NCBI GenBank assembly: GCA_964478455.1
Contig: CAYZJD010000037.1
Coordinates: 1 to 19,933, forward strand
DNA from: CAYZJD01 sp964478455
Lineage (GTDB): Bacteria; Acidobacteriota; Terriglobia; Bryobacterales; Bryobacteraceae
DNA: 19,933 nucleotides
Direction of reading: 5' to 3'
In this document: piece by piece, positions 13,985 to 19,933 of the stretch
Numbering within the stretch: the first letter of the stretch is position 1
Layout: each line of letters starts with the position of its first letter
Notes under the pieces: model-generated
Seen by the model: the letters and a program-made list of their open reading frames with translations, nothing else
What the model was told of the DNA's origin: nothing
Databases searched by the model: none
Position numbers and translations under genes: made by a program

Positions 13985-14587
13985 GTCTCCAGCAGGTCGG
14001 GGCTACCCTCCCACACGCCCGCGTTTCCGGGGCGCAGTTCGGTATCCCAGAGAAAGGAACTATTGGCCTCCAGGCACAGCAAGGGTTGTAGCTGCGCTTA
14101 CCCCGATACTTGGGGTTGTAGCCGACCTCGGCCCCATGCGCTTTCCGAACACGGTCGCCCCCGTGCTGTCCAGATCGAAGATCAGGCGGGAGCGGCGCTC
14201 CGGCAGGTGGATGAATCTTTGCACCAGTCGATCATTGGCGCGGTGTACCTGCTCCCAGATGCGGGCCGGAGCGTTCCGTAAGAACCGTCGTAAGGTTTGC
14301 GGCTCGGGGAAGCTGGGCAAGCCCGTCAGGTATTGGAAGGTACCGTTGGAGCGCAGGAATGATGCGGTCTCGATGCGGTCGGGGCCCAATATGATGGGAT
14401 ACACAAGGGCCAGTATCATCTGCGGAACCGAGTACCGGTTGTTGTGCGGGGAATAGGCGAGGTTCTGGGCCAGCAAGTGCCTCAGTTGCAACACTCGCAA
14501 GAATTCGTGGAACAACCACACCCCACCGAAATGCGTCAAACCAGCATGATCACAGGCGATTTTGAGGTTTCGCGGCGATCTTCGCAT
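13985..14587 (-). pseudogene. IS1380-like transposase remnant with two frameshifts and missing C-terminus
   Basis: The frame from 14587 encodes about 175 residues: KIACDHAGLTHFGGVWLFHE, FLRVLQLRHLLAQNLAYSPH, NRYSVPQMILALVYPIILGP, then LTGLPSFPEPQTLRRFLRN and FDLDSTGATVFGKRMG. This order, with the catalytic-region FDLDST strand, matches IS1380-family transposases. After KRMG the expected AEVGYNPKYRGKRSYNP lies in the next frame, and LLCLEANSSFLWDTELRPGN in a third, consistent with single-base losses at GGGG (near 14134) and CCC (near 14083). Similarity ends near 13985, about halfway through the protein, where the amylase junction follows. No terminal inverted repeats were identified. It is inactive. 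Confidence 0.65.
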
Positions 14588-14777
14588 TCCGACATAAACC
14601 TAACCGAAAGTGAAGCAAATGTCAGACTACAATCAACGCCGCTGCCTCATGAACAGAGCGTCCGGCCCACCCCAGAACCCGTGGAATGCGCCGGATTCAG
14701 GTTCCAGGACTTTCGCGCGACATCAGCGGAGGATCTTGCACCACTATCCCCTCCTGTGTTACTTCTGATCCGCTGCC

Positions 14778-15656
14778 ATGACACTTGCCCGTCGTACTCT
14801 CCTACAATCCATTCCTGCCGTAGTCGCCGCCGGCCTGCCGCCTGGACCAAAGAAGGTCACCGTTGCCGCCCACGCCTGGGTCTATGCGGCCCCGCTTCCT
14901 AAGCACGACTTCACTCCGGTGCTGGACCAGATCTTCGCCGACCTGACGTACGCCGGCATCGAAGCCCTCGAACTGATGCACGTCGCGTTGCGCCACAAGG
15001 ACTCGGTCGAGCGGATCGGCGAGCTTTCCCGTAAGCACCGCCTTCCGGTCATCGGCACTTCCTACGAGGCCCCCATGTGGAACCGCGACGAGCACACGGC
15101 CATCTTCGATGACGCGTCAGCCGTCATCGAGCGCGTGGCCAAGCTCGGCGGGCGCACCCTCGGGACGTCGGTCGGTGACGCGAGACGAAAGAAGACCGCG
15201 GGCGAACTGGACGCCCAGGCCGAGTTGGTCCGCAAGCTGACGTCCGTCTGCCAGTCTCATGGTGTGGTTCTCAACCTTCACAACCACATTTACGAGGTCG
15301 CCGACACCGAATACGACCTGCAAGGGACGCTGGAGCGGATTCCTGACGCTAAGCTGGGGCCAGACCTCGACTGGCTGACCGGCGCCGGAGTGGACCCGGT
15401 GGACTTCCTGAAGCGGTACTCAAGCCGGATTGTCTACGCGCACCTGAGAGACCGCGGCCGCGACGGCCTGTGGACCGAAGCCATGGGCGAGGGCGTCATC
15501 GACTACGCCGCCATCGGCCGGCAGCTCAAGCAGATGAACTTTTCCGGCGACCTCGCCATCGAGCTCGCTCACCCTTCCGGCTTCAAGCTCACGCGCCCGC
15601 TCCGCGAAAGCTGGAAAATCAGCCGCGATTACGTGCGAAAAGTGATGGGTTACTGA
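14778..15656 (+). CDS. Sugar phosphate isomerase/epimerase family TIM-barrel protein with Tat-like signal
   Basis: A 292-residue protein with an N-terminal twin-arginine stretch (TLARRTLLQSIPAVVAAG, 2-19) and then an AP-endonuclease-2-like TIM barrel. Features include GIEALELMHV (60-69, likely first metal Glu), LNLHNHIYEVAD (165-176), LGPDLDWLTGAG (193-204), VYAHLRDRG (219-227) and LAIELAHPSG (259-268, final Glu). This is the xylose-isomerase-like barrel used by hydroxypyruvate isomerases, tagatose-3-epimerase relatives and inosose dehydratases, usually with a divalent metal. The exact substrate cannot be read. It converges on the Gfo/Idh gene across only 12 bp, and such pairs often act on the same sugar, though here they are not in one operon. 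No clear Shine-Dalgarno precedes the ATG. Confidence 0.85.
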   Translation: MTLARRTLLQSIPAVVAAGLPPGPKKVTVAAHAWVYAAPLPKHDFTPVLDQIFADLTYAGIEALELMHVALRHKDSVERIGELSRKHRLPVIGTSYEAPMWNRDEHTAIFDDASAVIERVAKLGGRTLGTSVGDARRKKTAGELDAQAELVRKLTSVCQSHGVVLNLHNHIYEVADTEYDLQGTLERIPDAKLGPDLDWLTGAGVDPVDFLKRYSSRIVYAHLRDRGRDGLWTEAMGEGVIDYAAIGRQLKQMNFSGDLAIELAHPSGFKLTRPLRESWKISRDYVRKVMGY

Positions 15657-15668
15657 CCCGGCCGGGTC

Positions 15669-16967
15669 TCAGACAATCAACTCCCGCCCCGCGTCCCAGC
15701 GGACCTTCTTCTCCTGCTTGTAGGACTCAACCGACATCAGCATGGCCACGGCCTCTTCGAACGCGCGATCCACGTCGCAGCGCGGCTTGGATCGCGTACG
15801 GATCGAGTCCAGCCAGTCCTGCCAGTGGGGCGTCACCTGGAGTTCGCCCGGCTTCATGCAGTAGTCCGGCGCGAGCCCTTCCCGGTCGCTCTCGCATGCC
15901 AGGATTGCCCGCCGCTGCTTCGCCATCTTCTCGGCGTTCTCCGGCTTCCACTCCGCCGGGAATGTGCGGCAGAACATCGGCGAAACCTCGAGAGTCTTTT
16001 CACGGCCCAGGTACTGGCAGACCTCGCCGTAGTGGCGGTTGCTGAAAGTGCAGTTGAAGCTTACCGATAATTTCTGCTTCGGGTAGTCGAAGATCGCGTT
16101 CCACTGGTCGGGTACTTCCCGTTCGTCCTGCCAGAAGTAGCTGCCGCCCTGGGCGACGCACGTCTCCGGGATGCCGACGCTCGCCACCATGTTCACCGAG
16201 TCCCACAGGTGGCTCAGCAGATCGCCGGCGATGCCGTTGCCGTAATCCCAGTACATGCGCCACAGGAAGAAGCGCCGCGCGTCGAACGGCCGCTTGGGCG
16301 CGTTGGCGACGAACCGGTCCCAATCGATCGTTTGCGGGCCGGCGTCTTTCGGCATGTCCACGATGTCGTAATCGGTGAAGAACTGCCACTCCGGCCAGAT
16401 GCGCGTGCGGTCGATGTAGGTCCGGATCACCGCCACCTTGCCGAGTTGTCCCGAGCGATAGATCTCGCGCGCCTTGTGGAACGGCGGCTCGCTGTTGTAG
16501 TGGTGGCCCAATTGCAGCACGACGCCGTTTTCCTTCACCGCCTTGCGGATCGCCTTGGCCTCGTCCAGCGTCTTGCAGAGGCCCTTCTCCACATAGACGT
16601 GCTTCTTGGCCTGCGCCGCCCGGATCGTCATCGGCGCGTGCCAGAAATCCGGCGTGGCGATAATCACCGCGTCCACGTCCGGATCGGCGATCGCCTTCTC
16701 CCACTCCTTGGTGATCTTCACCTTGGGGTTCGTGCACGCATCCTTGGATCGCTTGAGGTTGCCCTCGTACAGGTCGCAGATCACACGGATCTCCGCGTTC
16801 GGCACTTTCTGCGTCTCGGCCAGAAGATAGTGCCCGCGCGTGCCCACGCCGATCGCGGCAACGCCGATCTTCTCGTTCGGGTTCGCCTGCGCCAGCATCG
16901 CCGGCGCTCCCGTCGTCGTCATGCCTTTCAGAAAAGTGCGTCTTCCAATGATGTTCCGCTCTCCCAT
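15669..16967 (-). CDS. Tat-exported Gfo/Idh/MocA family oxidoreductase (second copy type)
   Basis: From ATG 16967, with GAGGAGA 5 nt upstream, the protein has 432 residues. The signal has GRRTFLKGMTTTG (8-20). The Rossmann loop is IGVAAIGVGTRGHYL (34-48), and unlike the other family member in the window it keeps the E-K motif (HVYVEKGLCKTLDEA, 123-137). The substrate domain shows LGHHYNSEPPFHKAREI and GNGIAGDLLSHLWDSVNMV, a wording common in exported Gfo/Idh proteins of Acidobacteriota and Planctomycetota. It is expected to oxidise a sugar or sugar derivative with bound NAD(P). It is divergent from the large glycosidase-like gene, with the inverted-repeat element between them starting 47 bp from this start codon. 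Confidence 0.9.
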   Translation of the reverse strand: MGERNIIGRRTFLKGMTTTGAPAMLAQANPNEKIGVAAIGVGTRGHYLLAETQKVPNAEIRVICDLYEGNLKRSKDACTNPKVKITKEWEKAIADPDVDAVIIATPDFWHAPMTIRAAQAKKHVYVEKGLCKTLDEAKAIRKAVKENGVVLQLGHHYNSEPPFHKAREIYRSGQLGKVAVIRTYIDRTRIWPEWQFFTDYDIVDMPKDAGPQTIDWDRFVANAPKRPFDARRFFLWRMYWDYGNGIAGDLLSHLWDSVNMVASVGIPETCVAQGGSYFWQDEREVPDQWNAIFDYPKQKLSVSFNCTFSNRHYGEVCQYLGREKTLEVSPMFCRTFPAEWKPENAEKMAKQRRAILACESDREGLAPDYCMKPGELQVTPHWQDWLDSIRTRSKPRCDVDRAFEEAVAMLMSVESYKQEKKVRWDAGRELIV

Positions 16968-17014
16968 GGTTCTCCTCACCCTTGACGGTTCGTTCAACTT
17001 CCCAATCCTATCGC

Positions 17015-17114
17015 AAAACCGGTGACAGGCTACGCAATCCCCGATTTCGCTGGCGGGCTGTTTGACACGATGATCGCGGCGAAATCGGGGATTGCGTAGC
17101 CTGTCACCGGTTTT
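17015..17114. repeat. Long perfect inverted repeat, copy 2 (36-bp arms, 28-nt centre)
   Basis: The left arm 17015-17050 pairs perfectly with 17079-17114. The outer 32 bases of each arm are identical to those of the copy at 4579-4669; here four further base pairs (TCGC/GCGA) extend the stem inward. The 28-nt centre (17051-17078) shows no resemblance to the other copy's centre. The right arm ends 24 bp before the ATG of the downstream glycosidase-like gene. As in copy 1, both flanking genes point away from the element. Confidence 0.95.
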
Positions 17115-17138
17115 CGGCTAGCATGTCCACAGGATCCT

Positions 17139-19292
17139 ATGATGATGCCGCTTAACCGCAGGGAATTCCTCGCCACTCTCGCCGCCGCTCCCGTCGTCGC
17201 TTCCTCCGGCGCCGGCGATTGGTTCGACAGGCCCATGCGCTGGGCCCAGCTCACCCTCGTCGAGGATGACCCGGGCAAGTTCGACCCGAACTTCTGGCTC
17301 GATTACTTCCGGCGCGTGCACGCCGACGCTGCCTGCCTGAGCGCGGGCGGATGCGTCGCCTACTACCCCACGAAGATTCCCTTCCACCACCGCAGCGCCT
17401 GGCTCGGCGCAAGCGACCCTTTCGGCGAGTTGTACGAAGGCTGCCGCAAGCTTGGCATGGCGGTTATCGCGCGCACCGATCCGCACGCCACCTATGACGA
17501 TGTTCAAGAGGCCCACCCCGACTGGATCGCCGTGGACGCCAGCGGCCGCAAACGCCGCCACTGGGCTTCGCCCGAGATGTGGGTCACGTGCGCCCTTGGG
17601 CCTTACAACTTCGAGTTCATGACCGACGTCACCCGGGAGATCGTCTCGCTCTACAAAGTGGATGGCATCTTTTCCAACCGCTGGGCCGGCTCGGGCATGT
17701 GCTACTGCGAGCACTGCCGCAAGAACTTCCGGGACTACTGCGGGATGGACCTTCCGCGAACAAACGACCCTCAGGATCCCGCCCGCCGCAACTACATCCT
17801 CTGGCGCCAGCAGCGGCTGTTCGAATTGTGGCGTCTCTGGGACTCCGAAATCCGCAAAATCAATCCGAATGCGTGCTACATCCCCAATTCCGGCGGCGGT
17901 GCCTTGAGCGACCTCGACATGAAAACCATCGGCGAGACGGCCCCCATCCTCTTCGCCGACCGCCAGGCCCGCCGCGGCCTGGCCGCCCCTTGGGCCAACG
18001 GCAAGAACGGGAAGGAATTCCGCGCCGTCATGGGCCGCAAGCCCATCGGCGGCATCTTCAGCGTCGGTCTTGAGGAACCCTACCGCTGGAAGGACTCGGT
18101 GCAGAGCGCGGCCGAAATCCGCATCTGGGTCGCCGACGGCGTCGCCAACGGCCTGCGTCCGTGGTTTACTAAGTTCTCCGGCACGCTTCACGACACCCGC
18201 TGGCTCAAGACTGTCGAGGAGATCTACCGCCGCTGCCACGCCTGGGAACGCTACCTCCGCAACGAGGAACCGCTGGCGCGCGTCGCCATGGTCTACTCCC
18301 AGCAGACCGCGTGGTTTTACGGAGGTGAAGATGCCTGGCAGAAAGTCGAGCAGCACACGCTCGGCATGTACCACGCGCTCATCGAGGCCCGCATCCCGTT
18401 CGAGATGGTGCACGATCGCCTGCTCGATCCGGAGCGCCTCGCGCCCTTCAAGCTCCTCATCCTCCCCAACATCGCCGCCTTGTCGGACGCGCAATGTAGC
18501 CAGTTGCGCGCCTTCGTCCGCCGTGGCGGCGGCCTTCTCGCGACCTTCGAGACATCGCTTGCGGACGAGTGGGGCAAGCCGCGCAAGGACTTCGACCTCG
18601 CCGATCTGTTCGGCGCTTCTTACGCCGGACGCAAGGAGGGCCCCATACAGAATTCCTACCTCCGGATCGAGTCCGCGACGCGCCATCCGGTCCTCGCGGG
18701 ACTCGAGGATGCCGGGCGCATCATCAATGGCGTGTGGCGGCTCGAGGTCACTCCCCGTGAACGCGTCTCAAAGCCGCCGCTGACGGTCATCCCCTCCTAC
18801 CCCGACTTGCCGATGGAGAAAGTCTACCCGCGCGCGCCGAAAACCGATATTCCCGGAGTCTTCCTCCGCGAGTTTGGCCCCGGCCGCGTCGTCTACTTCC
18901 CCTGGGACATCGACCGCGCCTTCTGGGAAGTGATGTGCGTCGATCACGGCAGGCTTCTGGCCAACGCCGTCGATTGGGCCACAAACGAGGAGCGCCCCGT
19001 CACAGTCACCGGCCCCGGAGTGCTCGACGTCACCCTGTGGCGGCAGAAGGACTCGATGACCGTCCACCTCGTCAACCTCACCAACCCGATGATGATGAAG
19101 GGCCCCTTCCGCGACCTGATCCCCTTGGGAGAGCAGAGAGTGCGCGTGCGGCTTCCCGAGGGCAAGCGTGCGCGCAAAGTCCGGCTTCTCGCCGCCGGCA
19201 CGGAGCCGTCCGCGGAGGAATCAGGCGGTTATCTCAGCCTGGCCGTGCCGTCAATCCTCGATCACGAGATCGTTGCCATCGATCTGTCCTGA
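17139..19292 (+). CDS. Large Tat-exported glycosidase-like protein with GH42-type trimerisation domain
   Basis: A 717-residue protein. The start is one of three consecutive ATGs (17139, 17142, 17145) after AGGA at 17131-17134. A twin-arginine signal (PLNRREFLATLAAAPVVASS, 4-23) is followed by a TIM-barrel-like region (about 33-370) related to hypothetical glycosyl hydrolases. It includes LGMAVIARTDPHATYDDV, HPDWIAVDASG and VDGIFSNRWAGSGMCYCEHC, a cysteine-rich stretch typical of these barrels. From about 380 (LARVAMVYSQQTAWFYGG, then LLILPNIAALSDAQC and GGGLLATFETS) comes the Rossmann-like beta-galactosidase trimerisation domain of GH42 enzymes. A C-terminal beta-sandwich ends the protein. 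The catalytic acids cannot be assigned by eye. A role in extracytoplasmic glycoside breakdown is inferred. Confidence 0.8.
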   Translation: MMMPLNRREFLATLAAAPVVASSGAGDWFDRPMRWAQLTLVEDDPGKFDPNFWLDYFRRVHADAACLSAGGCVAYYPTKIPFHHRSAWLGASDPFGELYEGCRKLGMAVIARTDPHATYDDVQEAHPDWIAVDASGRKRRHWASPEMWVTCALGPYNFEFMTDVTREIVSLYKVDGIFSNRWAGSGMCYCEHCRKNFRDYCGMDLPRTNDPQDPARRNYILWRQQRLFELWRLWDSEIRKINPNACYIPNSGGGALSDLDMKTIGETAPILFADRQARRGLAAPWANGKNGKEFRAVMGRKPIGGIFSVGLEEPYRWKDSVQSAAEIRIWVADGVANGLRPWFTKFSGTLHDTRWLKTVEEIYRRCHAWERYLRNEEPLARVAMVYSQQTAWFYGGEDAWQKVEQHTLGMYHALIEARIPFEMVHDRLLDPERLAPFKLLILPNIAALSDAQCSQLRAFVRRGGGLLATFETSLADEWGKPRKDFDLADLFGASYAGRKEGPIQNSYLRIESATRHPVLAGLEDAGRIINGVWRLEVTPRERVSKPPLTVIPSYPDLPMEKVYPRAPKTDIPGVFLREFGPGRVVYFPWDIDRAFWEVMCVDHGRLLANAVDWATNEERPVTVTGPGVLDVTLWRQKDSMTVHLVNLTNPMMMKGPFRDLIPLGEQRVRVRLPEGKRARKVRLLAAGTEPSAEESGGYLSLAVPSILDHEIVAIDLS

Positions 19293-19484
19293 CCGCTTCC
19301 TCAGGCGGCGCCCACGGGTGCTGTGGTATTGACTCGCAAGTTGAGCGGGAACATGATGATTTCTGAGAAGCAACAGGCATCGAACGACTGCACTGCATAT
19401 CCTCGGTTTCCGTTCCACGTCAGCCGAAGCAGGAGTTGGACTGACGAGGTGGCTGGTGTAGGCTGATCCAACGGTTGGCTGGGC

Positions 19485-19769
19485 ATGTTTGAGATCCGGT
19501 ATACGCCGGAGGCCGTCGAAGACCTCGGCACGTAAAACAGGCGAGACCGAAGGCGAATCATGGACCACGTCGACGACTGCCTCAAGCATGAACCGAAGCG
19601 CGAAACCCGGAACAACAAGGTTCTGAGGCCCAACCGGCTGGCGGAAAGAGAACTGCGAATCGACCGCTTCCGAATCTTCTACGATATAGATGCGGTTGTG
19701 AAGATTGCAGCGATCGGGCACAAGAGCGGCAATCGCCTTTACGTTCGTGGTGAGGAGTTCCACCTATGA
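19485..19769 (+). pseudogene. RelE/ParE-type toxin gene with an in-frame stop
   Basis: From ATG 19485 the frame reads MFEIRYTPEAVEDLGT, then TAA at 19533-19535, then continues without shift: NRRDRRRIMDHVDDCLKHEP, NKVLRPNRLAERELRIDRFR, IFYDIDAVVKIAAIGHKSGN, RLYVRGEEFHL. The joined 94-residue reading has the full RelE/ParE shape: first strand, two helices, LRPN, the ELRIDRFRIFYD strand and an IAAIGHKSGNRLY end. One base change in codon 17 (for example TAC or TAT to TAA) explains the break. A restart at ATG 19560 would give 69 residues lacking the first strand. The toxin is most likely inactive. Its stop overlaps the next gene's ATG. Confidence 0.75.
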
Positions 19770-19933
19770 AGACGATCAGAATTTCGCGCCGTGCCAGGAG
19801 CGTTCAGGCGCTCCTAAGACGGGCCCGTCGAGAGAATGTCATTCTGCGATCCCCTGAAGGCGAGGAGTTCATCCTTGCCGAGGTCGACGACTTCAACCGG
19901 GAGATCGAGCTGGCACGCCAAAACAGAACGTTA
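19766..19933 (+). CDS. Antitoxin partner of the RelE/ParE-type toxin (cut by window edge)
   Basis: The ATG at 19766 overlaps the toxin stop (ATGA) and follows GAGGAG by about 8 nt. The 56 visible codons start MKTIRISRRARSVQALLRRA, then ENVILRSPEGEEFILAEVDD, then FNREIELARQNRTL. A short N-terminal strand and helix followed by ILRSPEGEEFILAEVDDF is the pattern of small antitoxins that sit after RelE-like toxins in many soil bacteria and cyanobacteria. The frame is open to the edge, so the protein is incomplete here. Conservation of the antitoxin frame while the toxin carries a stop is notable. Confidence 0.65.
   Translation, partial: MKTIRISRRARSVQALLRRARRENVILRSPEGEEFILAEVDDFNREIELARQNRTL

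Noticed and set aside
14588..14777. Intergenic stretch between the transposase remnant and the TIM-barrel gene
   Set aside because: I looked for IS terminal repeats, a promoter and a small gene. The short frames here have no coding character, and no repeat pair matching the other side of the remnant was seen.
17118..18686. 522-codon open frame on the minus strand
   Set aside because: It lies wholly antisense to the glycosidase-like gene, has low-complexity composition typical of the complement of GC-rich coding sequence, and shows no recognisable domain.
19293..19484. Intergenic stretch before the RelE-like gene
   Set aside because: TTGACT near 19329 with a weak CATGAT 17 bp later could be a promoter, but the match is too poor to list.
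1..19933. CRISPR array or phage genes
   Set aside because: No regularly spaced direct repeats were found. The only strong repeats are the two inverted elements and the Gfo/Idh and MR/MLE tail copies. No capsid, terminase or integrase motif was seen.

Overview
The window is GC-rich (clearly above 60 percent by eye) and densely coded on both strands. Many short operons carry Tat-type (RR-x-F) signal peptides ahead of sugar-oxidoreductase, isomerase, sulfatase and glycosidase-like domains. This style is typical of soil Acidobacteriota (Bryobacterales/Solibacter-like) and of some Planctomycetota or Verrucomicrobiota. I infer Acidobacteriota, but no ribosomal RNA is present to prove it. A run of ten N at 8910-8919 shows this is a scaffold with an unfilled gap.

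Layout. 1-884 (-): class III aminotransferase, cut by the window edge. 941-2134 (+): Tat-exported Gfo/Idh/MocA protein. 2135-3371: a rearranged patch with a lone HicB-type antitoxin, a duplicated fragment of the Gfo/Idh 3' end, a 25-bp copy of the 3' end of the next gene, and a 176-residue protein of unknown function. 3350-4567 (-): mandelate racemase/muconate lactonizing enzyme (enolase superfamily). 4579-4669: long perfect inverted repeat. 4718-8276 (+): housekeeping block with a YycJ-type metallo-hydrolase, adenylosuccinate lyase, a lone receiver domain and a histidinol-phosphatase-like enzyme. 8301-10506 (-): an Ig-like-repeat lipoprotein and a Tat sulfatase, both interrupted by the gap. 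10557-10643 (+): tRNA-Ser(UGA). 10754-14587: accessory stretch with a HigBA toxin-antitoxin pair, an MntA/HepT pair with a truncated HepT, a PilZ protein, and a 5'-deleted GH13 amylase fused to a frameshifted IS1380-like transposase remnant. 14778-15656 (+): Tat-type TIM-barrel isomerase. 15669-16967 (-): second Tat Gfo/Idh protein. 17015-17114: second copy of the inverted repeat. 17139-19292 (+): large Tat glycosidase-like protein with a GH42-type trimerisation domain. 19485-19933 (+): RelE/ParE toxin with an in-frame stop, followed by its overlapping antitoxin, which runs off the window.

Working together. The exported oxidoreductases, the MR/MLE dehydratase-like enzyme, the TIM-barrel isomerase, the sulfatase and the glycosidase-like protein fit extracytoplasmic processing of (sulfated) carbohydrates, although no substrate can be named. 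The most unusual feature is a repeat family seen twice. Each copy has 32-bp identical perfectly paired arms around an unrelated central sequence of about 28 nt, and each sits between two divergent genes, very close to a start codon. The toxin-antitoxin modules and transposon debris downstream of tRNA-Ser mark a decayed insertion region.
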